A DNA stretch of 64,000 bases from Sorangium aterium (GCF_028368935.1 NZ_JAQNDK010000001.1:3534001-3598000), one strand, 5' to 3'; positions 1-9,861 are shown, counted from the stretch's first letter. Notes: generated from the sequence alone by a model not told the origin. Numbers and translations: made by a program.

Positions 1-489
1 GCGGCGCTCCGTCGCCGTCACCCCGCCGCCAAGGCGGGTGCGCCCCTGATTGACACCGGCTCGCCGCCCGGACGCGCTGCGCCGAAGGTGCGCCTGTGGC
101 CCACGGGGTCAGGCCGGCCCTTCGGCCCATCACCGCCCGTACGGCCGGCCCCCCGGTCCCTGCAGGCGCAGGCTGCAGCGCCTCGGCACGAGGCTCACCC
201 GAGCACGGCCCCGCGGCATGACAGGCGAGCCCTGGTGCCGTGGGTGCGCCAGCACGATCCCGACGGCCGCCGCAGGTGGGGCACGAGGCCGCCCTCATCT
301 TCCGTTTTCGTACAATTTTTCACCAAAAACACAAGGATTTGCAGGCCCCCTGTGGAAAACAAAGCAGGAGTTTCCTGATCACCGACTCAGGGACTTCCTA
401 AACCGTCTTCACATTGAGAGCCCCAACCGTACAGTCAACGTGGGATAAGCACTCGGCATGTTTCGAGAACATCTCGCCGCGACTCGCGC
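1..489. other. intergenic leader, no gene supported
   Basis: I see no convincing coding sequence here. Bases 1-290 are very GC-rich and the open frames have arginine/proline-rich composition typical of random GC-rich DNA. Bases 300-470 are much richer in A and T than the rest of the window, including short A and T runs around 310-365, so they could hold promoter or regulatory DNA. No clear -35/-10 pair or hairpin was identified. Confidence 0.5.
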
Positions 490-783
490 CTATGCCAGTG
501 GGGGCTTTCCGAGCGTGACGAGCCGTCGCTCCAGTAGCAGCGCAACCGCGAAGATGCCGTGGCGCTCTCCCGCGCCGCAATGAAACGTGTCAGGGTCAAC
601 AGGCACTTGTTCGAGGTCACGAGTTGGAATAACCTCGAAATTGTCCTGAACGGGATCAGTCGTCATAAGACAATTGTGGTCACCCCACACCATGTCGTAG
701 ACTAGGTCGAACTTAGAGCGCCGCAGCGAGGGGGGGCATCCCGCGGCGAGCGCGTCGAGGATCGCATCGAGTATCGCTCTTCT
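490..783 (-). pseudogene. possible 5'-truncated small gene remnant
   Basis: The minus frame ending at a TAG at 490 reads as protein-like sequence over about 98 codons, from roughly ILDAILDALAAGC through DLVYDMVWGDHNC to ERHGIFAVALLLERRL. The mix of residues and its moderate AT content differ from the Arg/Pro-rich noise around it. The first ATG is at 693, with no ribosome site in front, while the protein-like stretch begins about 30 codons earlier with no recognisable start. Upstream of about 783 the frame becomes noise-like. I therefore read it as a truncated or decaying gene, perhaps acquired. The family is not recognised; an immunity-type or small hypothetical protein is possible. Confidence 0.3.
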
Positions 784-1071
784 GCGGAAGCCGGTTCGAG
801 GGGAGGGCCGGCAGGAGGAGAAGCCAGAGGCAACGGCCGCGGCGACCTTTCTCCCGGCGGGTCAGGAGATCCGCTTTCCACATGGGAACGACGCGCACCG
901 GGACCGCAAACCAGACCGACCGGGGCCGGGCAGATCGCCTGACGGCGCCCTGCTGCACTGTTCGTGCTGCGCGCCTTTGACGCGCGCCGGGGTCTGCGAG
1001 GCTGATCGGATGCGGGAGTTCGAACATCAGACAGGTCTCTTGGACGAGCGAAGAAGTAGGAGGGGAACTTC

Positions 1072-1854
1072 ATGAGGTGCTGCATCGACGGCCTTAATCT
1101 GCATCCGACGAGCGTCCACGATGCTGCCGTTGTTCTCGACACCGTGACGGATCGGCTCCTCGCCGCGGGTGATCGGCGGGCGGCCTTCACCGACGTCTAC
1201 GGTATCGTCACGCGCGCGGTCGCGGCGCAGGTCGGGCGACGCGATGGCATGTTCCTCGAGCCGGCGTGGATCTCGCGGCTCGCGGGCCGGTTCTGCGAGC
1301 GCTACCTCCAGACGCTCGGCTGGTACGATCGGGGCGCGGCGCAGGACTGCGGCGCCTGGCACATCGCGTACGCGAGCACGGCGTCGCGGTTCACGCCCCC
1401 CGTGCAGAACGCGCTGCTCGGCTTCAGCGCCCACATCAACTACGACCTGATCTTCGGGATCCACGCGACGATCGTCGAGTTCGGGCACGGCGCCGACCGG
1501 GCGATGCTCGCGCGGCTCAAGCACGATCACGATCAGATCAATACGCTGCTCCGCGCCTCGGTCATCGAGGCGCTCGCGCGCCTCACCGCGCGGCACGGCT
1601 GCCCCCTCAGCGCGTTCTTCCTGGACAACGCGCCGGAGGTCGCGGTCTGGGTGTCCATGGAGATGCTCTCGCGGTGGCGCGAGCGGGTCTGGGACGACGT
1701 CCTGGCGCTCCTCGCCGCGCGCGACGGGAGCGAGCGGGCGGCGCTCTCCCGCGGGATCGAGCGGCGCTCCACGCGCATCGCCCAGATGCTCGCGCTGCCC
1801 TCGCTCCACCAGGCGCCGCATACGGCGCTCCGCCTCCTGTCAAGGGCCGCGTGA
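1072..1854 (+). CDS. DUF5995 family protein
   Basis: A 260-residue protein with the hallmarks of the DUF5995 family: an F-x-x-P-A-W stretch at residues 61-66, an A-W-H motif near 95-97, the A-H-I-N-Y-D-L signature at 120-126 and a later D-H-D-Q-I-N segment. The clustered His, Asp and Asn residues suggest a metal-binding or hydrolytic helical fold, but I know of no assigned function. The start is supported by AGGAGGGG at 1058-1065, six bases before the ATG. It is the first gene of a plus-strand run, followed after 47 bases by msrP, and may share its transcript. Family assignment is from motif recall. Confidence 0.75.
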   Translation: MRCCIDGLNLHPTSVHDAAVVLDTVTDRLLAAGDRRAAFTDVYGIVTRAVAAQVGRRDGMFLEPAWISRLAGRFCERYLQTLGWYDRGAAQDCGAWHIAYASTASRFTPPVQNALLGFSAHINYDLIFGIHATIVEFGHGADRAMLARLKHDHDQINTLLRASVIEALARLTARHGCPLSAFFLDNAPEVAVWVSMEMLSRWRERVWDDVLALLAARDGSERAALSRGIERRSTRIAQMLALPSLHQAPHTALRLLSRAA

Positions 1855-1901
1855 TCGCGGCCGACCGCAACCGGAGCCCCGCCCGATCGTAGAATGGGGG
1901 C

Positions 1902-2936
1902 ATGAGCAAGCTGCCCAAGGAACCGCCCGCCGGCGAGATCACCCCTCCAGCGCTCTACCTGCGGCGGCGCGAGCTCCTCAAGAGCGCGGCGCTCTTCGCC
2001 GGCACCGCGTCGGCCATCGGCGGCGGCCTCGTCTGGCTCACGGGCGGCGCGGCGCGCCTCTCGGCGGCGGGCGCCCCCGGCGGCGAGGCCACGCCGCTCG
2101 GCAGCGCGGCCGCGCCGCCGGGGCCGCCCGCCGCCGGCGCGTCGTCCTCTGGGACGAGCTCGAGAGACCCGTTCGTTACCGACGAAGCGCGGACCTCCTA
2201 CGAGGACATCGTTTCGTACAACAACTTCTACGAGCTCGGCCTGAGCAAGTCCGAGCCGGCCAGGAACGCCGGCCGGCTCAGGCTCCGCCCCTGGGCCATC
2301 GCGTGCGAGGGAGAGGTGAAGAAGCCCGAGGTCGTCGACCTCGACACCCTCCTCCGATGGTTTCCCCTGGAGGAGCGCGTCTATCGAATGCGCTGCGTCG
2401 AGGCGTGGTCGATGGTGATCCCCTGGCTCGGGTTCCCGCTGGGCGCGCTGCTCAGGCGCCTCGATCCGACCTCTCGCGCCCGGTACGTCCAGTTCACCAC
2501 GTTGCTCGATCGAGAGCAGCTGCCCGGCCAGCGGAGCGACGTGCTGGAGTGGCCTTACGTCGAGGGGCTGCGGATCGACGAGGCGATGCACCCTCTCACG
2601 ATGCTGGCCGTGGGCCTCTACGGCAAAACGCTGCTCGGCCAGAACGGAGCGCCCATTCGCCTGGTGGTGCCGTGGAAATACGGGTTCAAGGGGTGCAAAT
2701 CGATCGTCAGCATCAAGCTCACCGAGCGGCAGCCGGCGACGAGCTGGAGCCGCGCCGCGCCGGACGAGTATGGGTTCTATGCGAACGTGAACCCCGCGGT
2801 GGATCACCCGCGCTGGAGCCAGGCGACGGAACGGAGGATCGGTGAGCTGCGCCGCCGTCCCACGCTGCCATTCAACGGCTATGCGGAGGAGGTCGCCGGC
2901 CTCTACAGCGGGATGGACCTGCGGGAGAGCTTCTGA
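1902..2936 (+). CDS. msrP: protein-methionine-sulfoxide reductase catalytic subunit MsrP
   Basis: Periplasmic molybdopterin oxidoreductase of the YedY family (344 aa), which reduces oxidised methionines in envelope proteins using electrons from the membrane partner MsrQ. Residues 21-46 form a twin-arginine-type signal (R-R-R-E-L-L-K followed by a hydrophobic Ala/Gly-rich stretch), so the folded cofactor-loaded enzyme is probably exported by Tat. The molybdenum-ligand cysteine is C165 in the block [14 protein letters not shown], nearly identical to the E. coli motif. A low-complexity Ala/Pro/Ser linker follows the signal. The stop overlaps the next start by one base (TGATG), coupling it to msrQ. 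Confidence 0.93.
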   Translation: MSKLPKEPPAGEITPPALYLRRRELLKSAALFAGTASAIGGGLVWLTGGAARLSAAGAPGGEATPLGSAAAPPGPPAAGASSSGTSSRDPFVTDEARTSYEDIVSYNNFYELGLSKSEPARNAGRLRLRPWAIACEGEVKKPEVVDLDTLLRWFPLEERVYRMRCVEAWSMVIPWLGFPLGALLRRLDPTSRARYVQFTTLLDREQLPGQRSDVLEWPYVEGLRIDEAMHPLTMLAVGLYGKTLLGQNGAPIRLVVPWKYGFKGCKSIVSIKLTERQPATSWSRAAPDEYGFYANVNPAVDHPRWSQATERRIGELRRRPTLPFNGYAEEVAGLYSGMDLRESF

Positions 2937-3598
2937 TGATGCGCGCGCCAGCGAGGACGATGTCGCCGCCGCGCGCTGCCGCCGCCGGCGTGCCGGCTGG
3001 CCGGAAGCTGGCCTGGCTCCCGCCCGCGGTCGTCGCCGGCGGGCTGATCCCGCTGGCCGTGCTCGGCGTGCGCGCCGGGGCCGGGGCGCTCGGCCCGGAC
3101 CCCGTCGCCGAGGCGCTGAACCAGCTCGGCCTGCTCGCGCTCGTGCTGCTCGTCGCCTCGCTGGCGGCGACGCCGGTCAAGCTCGTGTCGGGCTGGACCT
3201 TTCCGCTGCGTATCCGCAAGGAGCTCGGGCTGCTCGCCTTCTTCTACGCGTGCGCCCACTTCCTGACCTACGCGATCGTCGATCAGGGCCTCGAGGTGCG
3301 CGCGATCGTCGAGGACATCACGGAGCGCCCCTTCATCCTCGCCGGCTTCGTCGCGCTCCTCGCGCTCGTCCCGCTCGCGGCGACGTCGACCGCGCGCATG
3401 CTGAAGCGCCTCGGCGCCGCGCGCTGGAAGCGCCTGCACCGGCTCGCCTACGTCGCCGCCGTCCTCGGGATCGTGCACTTCTTCCTCCGCGTGAAGAAGG
3501 ACACGACGGAGCCGATGATCTACGGGGCGCTGCTCGCGCTGCTCTTCGCCGTGCGCATCGCGAGCGCCGTCCTGCGCAGGCGCGCGGCGCCGCGCTGA
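2936..3598 (+). CDS. msrQ: MsrQ heme-binding membrane subunit
   Basis: Ferric-reductase-like transmembrane protein (220 aa) of the YedZ/MsrQ family, which passes electrons from the quinone pool or cytoplasmic flavin donors to MsrP. Hydrophobic helices lie near residues 26-48, 62-80, 97-116, 133-150, 170-185 and 195-212. Candidate heme ligands are H108, H168 and H181, in helical contexts typical of the family. The ATG overlaps the msrP stop by one base, and a second ATG follows directly at 2939. It carries a longer basic N-terminus than E. coli YedZ. It ends 8 bases before a short tandem repeat. Confidence 0.9.
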   Translation: MMRAPARTMSPPRAAAAGVPAGRKLAWLPPAVVAGGLIPLAVLGVRAGAGALGPDPVAEALNQLGLLALVLLVASLAATPVKLVSGWTFPLRIRKELGLLAFFYACAHFLTYAIVDQGLEVRAIVEDITERPFILAGFVALLALVPLAATSTARMLKRLGAARWKRLHRLAYVAAVLGIVHFFLRVKKDTTEPMIYGALLALLFAVRIASAVLRRRAAPR

Positions 3599-3606
3599 GC
3601 GCCGGC

Positions 3607-3642
3607 GTCACGTCGTCACGTCGTCACGTCGTCACGTCGTCG
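3607..3642. repeat. 8-bp tandem repeat (GTCACGTC)x4
   Basis: Four perfect head-to-tail copies of GTCACGTC at 3607-3638, followed by GTCG. It lies between msrQ and the SGNH hydrolase gene. The unit contains the palindrome ACGT, so alternative short hairpins are possible. It looks like a simple-sequence tract; a regulatory role is not shown. Confidence 0.8.
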
Positions 3643-3721
3643 CGGCGCGGCGAACCTGCCGCGCCGCGACGCGCGTTCGGATACCCTGGGGCTTCGACGT
3701 GGAACGCGTGAGGACGGCGTC

Positions 3722-5227
3722 ATGAAGCTCTTCACCATCGGGGACAGCATCTCTCAAGGCTTCATGTCGCTCGGCGCGGCGCGCACCCAGCTCGCCTACT
3801 CCACGTGGATCGCGTACGCGCTCGGCGTCGACGTCGGCGACGCGCTGTCGAGCCCGGCGTACCGCGTGCCCGACTACCCGGCCCACGGGCTGCTGCTCGA
3901 TCTCGAGGTGGTGCTCCGCCGCCTCCAGCTCGCCTTCGGCACCACGATCGACAGGCTCGAGTGGGCCGCCGTCCTGCTGGAGATCAACCGGGTGCTCGAC
4001 ATCGCCGAGGACTACTACGAGCGCGGCGAGGGGGCCGGCCCCTACCGCGGCGGGACCGTCCCCTGGTTCCACAACGTCTCGGTGTACGGCTTCGACGTGG
4101 CCGACGCGTGGCTCGTGACCCCGAGGCTCTGCAGGGAGCGGATCGCGGCGGCGCCCGGCGCCACGGACGGCTTCCTCCAGGGGCCCAACGCGGCGTTCTA
4201 CCGGACCGCGCTCCGCGTCCTCAACCCGTCGCGGGACGAGCGCCTCGACGGGTACAGCCAGCTCGACTGGCTCGGCCACCACGCGCGCGGCGAGGGCGTC
4301 GAGAACCTCCTCCTCTGGCTCGGCCCCAACAACGCCGTCGGCTCGGCGATCCTCCTCAGCGTCGCGGCGACCGAGGACAGGCCCGAGCGCCGGCCGGTCT
4401 CGCTCAGCTTCGACGAGCGGACCCGGGCGCAGTGGAACCTCTGGATGCCCGACGATTTCGTCGCCGAGTACGGCGAGCTGCTCGACCGGGTCGACACCCT
4501 GATGCGGCGCAACGAGAGCCCGGGCTGGCGGGTGTTCGTGGCCAACGTGCCTCACGTGACGATCGTGCCGATCGCCACGGGCGTCGGCGACCCGCTCCCT
4601 GGCTCGCCGCGCTACTTCCCCTATTACACCTATCCCCCGTTCGCTCGAGGCACCCGCCTGATCGAGGCGGGCGCGCCGCACCTCACCGCGGCGGAAGCGC
4701 GGCGCATCGACGCGACCGTCGACGCCTGCAACGCGCAGCTGCTCCGGCTCATCGAGGAGAAGAACGCCCGCCACCGCACGCCCCGGTATCACCTCGTCGA
4801 CGTCTCCGGCGGCCTGGACCGGCTCGCGTACCGGCGCACCAGCGGCGAGCCGTCGTACGAGTTCCCCGCGTACTTCGCGGCCAACGTCGCGCCGCCGATG
4901 GACACCCGCTTCTACCACGTCGATCGCGCCGGGCGCCGCAGGGCCGGCGGCATCGTCAGCCTCGACGGGGTTCACCCGAGCGTCATCGGCCAGGGCCTCC
5001 TCGCCCACGAGTTCCTCAAGGTCATGAAGGAGGCCGGCGTCCCCGGCGCCGACCCGGACCGCCTGCCGTGGCCCAGGATCGTGGCGAGCGACACGCTCTA
5101 TCAGGACCCGATCCCGCTGATGGAGGAGATCTACCAGTACGAGGAGCTGTCGTACGCGGTGCTCTCGGCTTACCGGTACCTCTTCGGAGGTTTCCAGGGG
5201 CGGCGCGGCAGCATCAAGGACTTCTAG
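3722..5227 (+). CDS. SGNH/GDSL-type hydrolase family protein
   Basis: A 501-residue protein with a split SGNH hydrolase active site. Block I is G-D-S-I-S-Q at residues 7-12, making S9 the likely nucleophile. A block III-like G-P-N-N lies near residue 202. Block V is D-G-V-H-P-S at 415-420, giving D415 and H418 as the acid/base pair. The family hydrolyses esters or lipids. There is no clear signal peptide, so it is probably cytoplasmic. The protein is about twice the length of simple GDSL esterases, with a large insertion between blocks III and V containing many aromatic residues. The substrate is unknown. A purine-rich GAGGACGG precedes the ATG. Confidence 0.8.
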   Translation: MKLFTIGDSISQGFMSLGAARTQLAYSTWIAYALGVDVGDALSSPAYRVPDYPAHGLLLDLEVVLRRLQLAFGTTIDRLEWAAVLLEINRVLDIAEDYYERGEGAGPYRGGTVPWFHNVSVYGFDVADAWLVTPRLCRERIAAAPGATDGFLQGPNAAFYRTALRVLNPSRDERLDGYSQLDWLGHHARGEGVENLLLWLGPNNAVGSAILLSVAATEDRPERRPVSLSFDERTRAQWNLWMPDDFVAEYGELLDRVDTLMRRNESPGWRVFVANVPHVTIVPIATGVGDPLPGSPRYFPYYTYPPFARGTRLIEAGAPHLTAAEARRIDATVDACNAQLLRLIEEKNARHRTPRYHLVDVSGGLDRLAYRRTSGEPSYEFPAYFAANVAPPMDTRFYHVDRAGRRRAGGIVSLDGVHPSVIGQGLLAHEFLKVMKEAGVPGADPDRLPWPRIVASDTLYQDPIPLMEEIYQYEELSYAVLSAYRYLFGGFQGRRGSIKDF

Positions 5228-5266
5228 AGCGGTTCCACCCGCCCCTGGAGCGTCGCAGAGCGGCGG

Positions 5267-5857
5267 TCACGGCACTGCAGGGGTGCTCCCACGCAGCATG
5301 AAATAGATGAGCACCCCCGTGACGGAGACGTAGAGCCAGAGGGGCAGCGTCACCCGAGCGATCTTGGCGTGCTTCGCGAAGTTCGCCTTGTAGGCGAAGT
5401 AGAACGACGTCAGCGCGAGCGGCACGATGCCCGCCGAGAGCACGATGTGCGAGATGAGGACGGCGAAGTAGACGGCGCGGAGCGGTCCGGTGCCCTGGTA
5501 CTTCGTGTCGCCGTGGACGAAGTGATAGGCGAGGTAGCCGACGAGGAACAACGACGATGCGGCGAACGCCGAGACCATCAGGTACTTGTGCACGACCATC
5601 GCGCGGCGCTTGATCGCGAACCAGCCCGCCACGAGGAGCGTGGCGGCCGTCGCGTTCAAGGCGGCGTTCAACGGGGGCATGAAGCGGAGATCCGCGCCGC
5701 CCGCGCCCCGCCGGATGATCAGGATGTAGGCGAGGAACGCCAGCGCGGCCGCGGAGAGCACGGCATTGAAGGCGTAGAACGATCGGTCGCTTGTGCGGGC
5801 GAGCAGGCCGACGGGCTTCAAGTGGCTCGAGGCGTGGGACGACATCGCGCGGTCCAT
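5267..5857 (-). CDS. DUF420 domain membrane protein
   Basis: A 196-residue integral membrane protein of the DUF420 family. It has about five to six hydrophobic segments and the family's conserved pattern: M-P-P-L-N-A near residues 60-65, H-K-Y-L-M near 89-93, Y-H near 110-111 and a helix beginning S-H-I-V-L-S near 135. The conserved histidines suggest heme or copper handling; relatives are found near cytochrome oxidase genes and some act in oxidase assembly. No oxidase gene is visible here. An alternative start lies four codons downstream (MSSHASS). It converges on the SGNH gene with 39 bases between the stops. Confidence 0.85.
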   Translation of the reverse strand: MDRAMSSHASSHLKPVGLLARTSDRSFYAFNAVLSAAALAFLAYILIIRRGAGGADLRFMPPLNAALNATAATLLVAGWFAIKRRAMVVHKYLMVSAFAASSLFLVGYLAYHFVHGDTKYQGTGPLRAVYFAVLISHIVLSAGIVPLALTSFYFAYKANFAKHAKIARVTLPLWLYVSVTGVLIYFMLRGSTPAVP

Positions 5858-5925
5858 ACCAGAGGAGCGCGCCGAGCGCGAACGCGAGCGGGCGACCTCG
5901 GATCAGCGAACGCGAGCGGACGGAA

Positions 5926-6151
5926 GCGGACGGAGAGCAGCGCCGGCGCTCACGGCCAGATCGAAGCGGACAGAGGTGGGGGCTCTTGAACCGCCAAGCC
6001 GCCAAAAGACGCCAAGAAAACAACAAAATTTGGCGTCTCTTGGCGTCTCTTGGCGACTTGGCGGTTCCATCATTCCGGGAGCGTGGGGGAGTTCTCCCAC
6101 CACAAGCGGACGGAGACGAACGCCAGCGCTCGCAGGCCGACCGAAGCGGAC
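5926..6151. repeat. pair of 46-bp direct repeats flanking a hairpin element
   Basis: Two 46-base direct repeats at 5926-5971 and 6106-6151 both begin GCGGACGGAGA and end CGAAGCGGAC, with diverged middles. Further GCGGACGGA fragments continue on both sides. They bracket the long inverted repeat at 5988-6067. The arrangement suggests a tandem array interrupted by an inserted palindromic element. Confidence 0.75.
5988..6067. repeat. 30-bp inverted repeat (hairpin element)
   Basis: Left arm 5988-6017 begins GAACCGCCAAG and right arm 6038-6067 ends CTTGGCGGTTC. The arms are complementary at 28 of 30 positions, with a 20-base AT-rich loop that itself starts another copy of the TTGGCGTC sub-repeat. 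It lies between the gor stop and the DUF420 start on the minus strand, so in RNA it could end or protect the gor transcript. A diverged relative is at 15622-15691, which points to a dispersed repeat family. Confidence 0.8.
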
Positions 6152-6185
6152 GGGCGCGGACGGAGCCGCCCCGAGCGACGGCGGG

Positions 6186-7610
6186 CTAGGCGGAGCTCGG
6201 CGCGATCCCCATCGGGGGGCTGCGCTCGAGGTTCCGCAGCGGCTCGCGCATGGTCACGAACTCCTCGGCCGCGGTCGGGTGGATGCCGATCGTGGCGTCG
6301 AACTGCGCCTTGGTCGCGCCGCACTTCAGCGCGACGGCGAACCCCTGGACGATCTCGCCGGCGTCCGGCCCGACCATGTGGACGCCGAGCACCCGGTCGG
6401 TCGCGCGGTCGACGACGAGCTTCATCATCGTCTTCTCCTCGCGCCCGGAGAGGGTGTGCTTGAGCGCGCGGAAGGTCGAGAGGTAGATGGCGACGTCGTG
6501 GTGCTCTCGCGCCTGCGCCTCGGACAGGCCGACGGTGCCGACGTTCGGCTGGCTGAAGACGGCGGTCGGGATGCCGGCGTAATCCACGCGCGCGCGCTCG
6601 CCGCGGAAGAGCGTCTTCACCAGCGCCATCGCCTCGGCGATGGCCACCGGGGTGAGCTGCACGCGCGAGATCACGTCGCCGAGCGCATAGATGGACGGGA
6701 CCGACGTCTGGAACGCGTCGTCCACCACGACCGCGCCGTCCTCGTCGAGCTTCACCCCGACCTCCTCGAGGCCGAGCCCCTTGGTCTTCGGCAAGCGCCC
6801 CGTCGCGTACAGCACGCAGTCGACCGCGAGCTCGGTGCCGTCGGCGAGCGTCGCGCAGAGCGCGTCGCCCCGCCGCTCGAGGCTCTCGATGGTCGCGCCC
6901 AGGCGGAGGTCCAGCCCCTTCTTCTGGATCTCGGCGGCAAGGAACGTCCGGATGTCGTCGTCGAAGCCGCGCAGGAGGTGCAAGCCGCGGTGGATCAGCG
7001 ACACCTCGGCCCCGAGGCCGTGCAGGATGCCGGCGAGCTCGACCGCGATGTAGCCGCCCCCGACGATGACCGCCCGCCGCGGCATCGTCGGGAAGTGGAA
7101 CAGGTCGTCGGAGCTGACGGCGAGCTCGCGCCCGGGGAGATCGGGGATCCAGGGGTAGCTGCCGGTCGCGATGAGGATCCGCTCGGCGGTGATCCTGGCG
7201 CCGTCGATCTCGACGGCGTGGGGATCGACGACCCGGGCGTGCCCCCGGCGGATGTCGGCGCCCGAGTTCTTCAGGAGCCGCTCGTAGACGCCGTTCAGGC
7301 GCTCGATCTCCTTGTCCTTGTTGCGGAGGAGCGTCGACCAGTCGAACGACGGGCCGGCATGCCCGTTCCCGCTGGCGCCGTGGCCGGGCACCGTCCAGCC
7401 GTAGCCGGCGGCGTCCTCGAAGTCCTCGGCGTAGTGCGAGGCGTAGACGAGGAGCTTCTTCGGGATGCACCCCAGGTTGACGCAGGTGCCGCCGAGGTGG
7501 CGCGACTCGGCGACGGCGACCCGCGCGCCGTAGGAAGCGGCCATGCGGGCTGCGCGCACGCCGCCGGAGCCGGCGCCGATGACGAACAGATCGTAATCGT
7601 ACTTGGACAT
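6186..7610 (-). CDS. gor: glutathione-disulfide reductase
   Basis: FAD- and NADPH-dependent disulfide oxidoreductase (474 aa), keeping glutathione or a related thiol reduced in the cytoplasm. The N-terminal FAD site is G-A-G-S-G-G at residues 12-17. The redox-active pair is C43/C48 in [13 protein letters not shown]. The NADPH site is a [10 protein letters not shown] fold near 180, followed by a basic segment (H-R-G-L-H-L-L-R) that favours NADPH over NADH. The C-terminal catalytic dyad is H444/E449 in H-P-T-A-A-E-E. Trypanothione or mycothiol reductase are alternatives, but overall motif agreement is best with bacterial glutathione reductases. Confidence 0.92.
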   Translation of the reverse strand: MSKYDYDLFVIGAGSGGVRAARMAASYGARVAVAESRHLGGTCVNLGCIPKKLLVYASHYAEDFEDAAGYGWTVPGHGASGNGHAGPSFDWSTLLRNKDKEIERLNGVYERLLKNSGADIRRGHARVVDPHAVEIDGARITAERILIATGSYPWIPDLPGRELAVSSDDLFHFPTMPRRAVIVGGGYIAVELAGILHGLGAEVSLIHRGLHLLRGFDDDIRTFLAAEIQKKGLDLRLGATIESLERRGDALCATLADGTELAVDCVLYATGRLPKTKGLGLEEVGVKLDEDGAVVVDDAFQTSVPSIYALGDVISRVQLTPVAIAEAMALVKTLFRGERARVDYAGIPTAVFSQPNVGTVGLSEAQAREHHDVAIYLSTFRALKHTLSGREEKTMMKLVVDRATDRVLGVHMVGPDAGEIVQGFAVALKCGATKAQFDATIGIHPTAAEEFVTMREPLRNLERSPPMGIAPSSA

Positions 7611-7735
7611 GGCGGACGACTATGCCCCATGCGGGGCGCGATCGCCGCGCGCCGTGCGGTCGCCGCGCCGCCGGCCTCCGATCCCTTCGGCTTCGGCTCG
7701 GCCACCGGCGCGGGGATTCTGCTACGGTCCCGCCG

Positions 7736-8785
7736 TTGCGCTCCTCGACCCACACTGGAACCTTCGCCGACGCTCCCTCACCGCGCCCGCGCGACGGCGA
7801 CCTGCAGGAGCGTCCCGCGCCGCGCCTCGCGGGGCGCGCGCGCCGCGCCCTGCCCTTCGCGCTGGCGGCCGCGCTCGTCGCGTTCGTGCTCGGCCGGCTC
7901 GACTTCGACGCCTTCCTCGCCGCCCTGTCGCACGTCGATGCGCCGCTCTTCGTCGCCTTCGCCGCCCTCTTCGTCCTCGCGCTCCTCGGCGCCGACACGT
8001 TCGCGACCGTCCTCGTCTACCGCCGCCTGATCGCGCCCGTCGCCTTCCGCGATTTCCTCGTGCTCCGCGGCGCTTCCTACCTCCCGTCGCTGCTCAACCA
8101 CCACGTCGGTCAGGCCTTCATCACGGTCTTCCTCGCGCGCGTGCACGCCGTGCCGCTCGCGCGCGTCGCCGGCGCGACGCTCGTCGTGTACGCGTCGTGG
8201 CTCGGCTGCCTGCTCCTCCTCGGCGCCGTCGCCGTGCCCGCGAACGGCGGGTCGCTCGCCGGGTCCGCCCTGCTCCTCGCGGCGGGCGCGCTCTACCTTG
8301 CGATCCTCGCGCTCCGCCCCGCCCGGCTCGCCCGCACGAAGCTCCTCGCCCCCCTCTTCGAGGCGGGCGTGCGCGGCCACCTCGTCGCCCTCGCCGCGCG
8401 TATCCCGCACCTCCTCGTCCTGTTCGCCGGCACCTGGCTCCCCTTCTGGTTCTTCGACGTGCGCATTCCCCTTGGAGCCGCGCTCACGTACATCCCGATC
8501 CTGATGGTGGCGGTGACGCTCCCCATCACACCGCAAGGCTTCGGCACGCGCGACGTGCTCGCCGCCGCGCTCTTCGAGGGCTTCGCGGCCGGCGCGACGC
8601 GCGACGCACGCCTGGCCGCCATCGCCGCCTCGACGACGACGTGGGCCGTGGCGCTCACCCTCGTCGAGGCCGCGCTGGGCCTGGCCCTGCTCCGGGGCGT
8701 TTTGCCCCATATGGAGGCAAAGAGCCCCACCGACGCTGCTGCCTCGGTCGCTCCCCCCTCCAGCGTCAGGGACGAATCGACATGA
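7736..8785 (+). CDS. flippase-like (lysylphosphatidylglycerol synthase TM region) protein
   Basis: Multi-pass membrane protein of the LPG-synthase transmembrane/flippase-like superfamily: about eight hydrophobic helices and a conserved L-P-I-T-P-Q-G-F-G-T-R-D segment in the C-terminal half, where the family has its P-x-x-x-G-x-G motif. Members are hypothetical lipid or polyprenol-linked substrate transporters. The longest open frame starts with ATG at 7622, but its first 38 residues are Arg-rich and noise-like. I prefer the TTG at 7736, giving 349 residues, although the start is uncertain. It is divergent from gor. No lysyltransferase domain follows. It may lead into the 9073-12253 operon, but 287 bases separate them. 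Confidence 0.7.
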   Translation: MRSSTHTGTFADAPSPRPRDGDLQERPAPRLAGRARRALPFALAAALVAFVLGRLDFDAFLAALSHVDAPLFVAFAALFVLALLGADTFATVLVYRRLIAPVAFRDFLVLRGASYLPSLLNHHVGQAFITVFLARVHAVPLARVAGATLVVYASWLGCLLLLGAVAVPANGGSLAGSALLLAAGALYLAILALRPARLARTKLLAPLFEAGVRGHLVALAARIPHLLVLFAGTWLPFWFFDVRIPLGAALTYIPILMVAVTLPITPQGFGTRDVLAAALFEGFAAGATRDARLAAIAASTTTWAVALTLVEAALGLALLRGVLPHMEAKSPTDAAASVAPPSSVRDEST

Positions 8786-9072
8786 CGCGGCTTAACGCGG
8801 CTCGCCATCGCGGAACTGTCACGGTATTTGCAATATTTTCTAAAGACGCTGTGGGTTATGGCCATTGGCTCATGGTTTGCCACCGCGTCAACAGCGTCAA
8901 CAGCGGCAAGAGCGTCAAAGCGGCCAAAGAGAGATAGGTCGGCTGGGAGAACGTTCGGCGCGACGAGTTTCGGGTTATAGTCTCCGACCCCCTGACGTTC
9001 CTTTCGTCCTTCTGGCCGGGTGCGTCCCGCTGAACATCGCAGACTGGGCAAGTCCGCGCCGAGCGACCCTCT

Positions 9073-9861
9073 ATGAAGAACCTGGTTCGTTTCCTCGCCT
9101 CCTCCGATCACGACGTCGCCCGCGCCGTTCGGCACGTGCGCCAGCAGGTCCGCGGCTTCACCCTGCCCGCGCCGCGGCCGATCGTGGTCCCGATGCGCAT
9201 GGCGTTCGAGGCGGCGCGGGAGGCGTACTACTTCGGCGCTCGCGTGCTCGTCTGCGAGCCGCACTTCAAGTCGCACTGCGCGCAGTACGGCAAGGGCGTC
9301 CGGACGGGGAATTTCATCCACTACATCCAGGGGCGGGGCGACATCCTCCTTGGCGACAACGTGGTGCTCGACGGCAAGATCAACTTCGTCTTCGCCCGGC
9401 GGTTCTGCGACCGCCCCACGCTGCGGATCGGCGACAACACAGGGATCGGGCACGGCTGCCGGATCATCGTCGGCAAGTCGATCACCATCGGCAAGCACTG
9501 CCGCATCGCGGGGAGCGTCTTCATCCTCGATTCGAGCGGCCACCCGAGCGATCCGGAGGCCCGGAAGCAGGGCCTGCCGCCCTCGGACGCCGAGGTGCGG
9601 CCGGTCGTCATCGAGGACAACGTGTGGCTCGGGGCCCGGTCGATGATCTTCCCGGGGGTCACGGTGGGCGAGGGCAGCGTGGTCGCGGCGGGCGCCATCG
9701 TGATGGCCGATGTCCCTCCGTACACCGTCGTCGCTGGCAATCCGGCCCGACGGGTGGCATCACTGCGGACCGAGCCGGCGCCCGAGGCGAATCGAGCCGA
9801 CGCGAAGAAGCACGGCGCGGACGACGCGGGGAGGCGCTCGGTCTCCGACAGCGCATCGTAA
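9073..9861 (+). CDS. hexapeptide-repeat acyltransferase
   Basis: A 262-residue left-handed beta-helix acyltransferase (WbbJ/maltose O-acetyltransferase-like). Residues about 85-235 carry hexad repeats such as [18 protein letters not shown] and V-G-E-G-S-V, and end with the classic loop [13 protein letters not shown] segment in the coil probably supplies catalytic histidine. The family transfers acetyl or other acyl groups from CoA or ACP to sugars or antibiotics. It is the first gene of a tight operon: the carrier protein starts 14 bases downstream, which makes an acyl-carrier donor plausible. The C-terminal 30 residues are charged and low complexity. Confidence 0.85.
   Translation: MKNLVRFLASSDHDVARAVRHVRQQVRGFTLPAPRPIVVPMRMAFEAAREAYYFGARVLVCEPHFKSHCAQYGKGVRTGNFIHYIQGRGDILLGDNVVLDGKINFVFARRFCDRPTLRIGDNTGIGHGCRIIVGKSITIGKHCRIAGSVFILDSSGHPSDPEARKQGLPPSDAEVRPVVIEDNVWLGARSMIFPGVTVGEGSVVAAGAIVMADVPPYTVVAGNPARRVASLRTEPAPEANRADAKKHGADDAGRRSVSDSAS

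Noticed and set aside
5793-8030. Long plus-strand frame of 745 codons
   Set aside because: It runs antisense to glutathione reductase, whose motifs are unmistakable, and through repeat DNA. It is a shadow frame.
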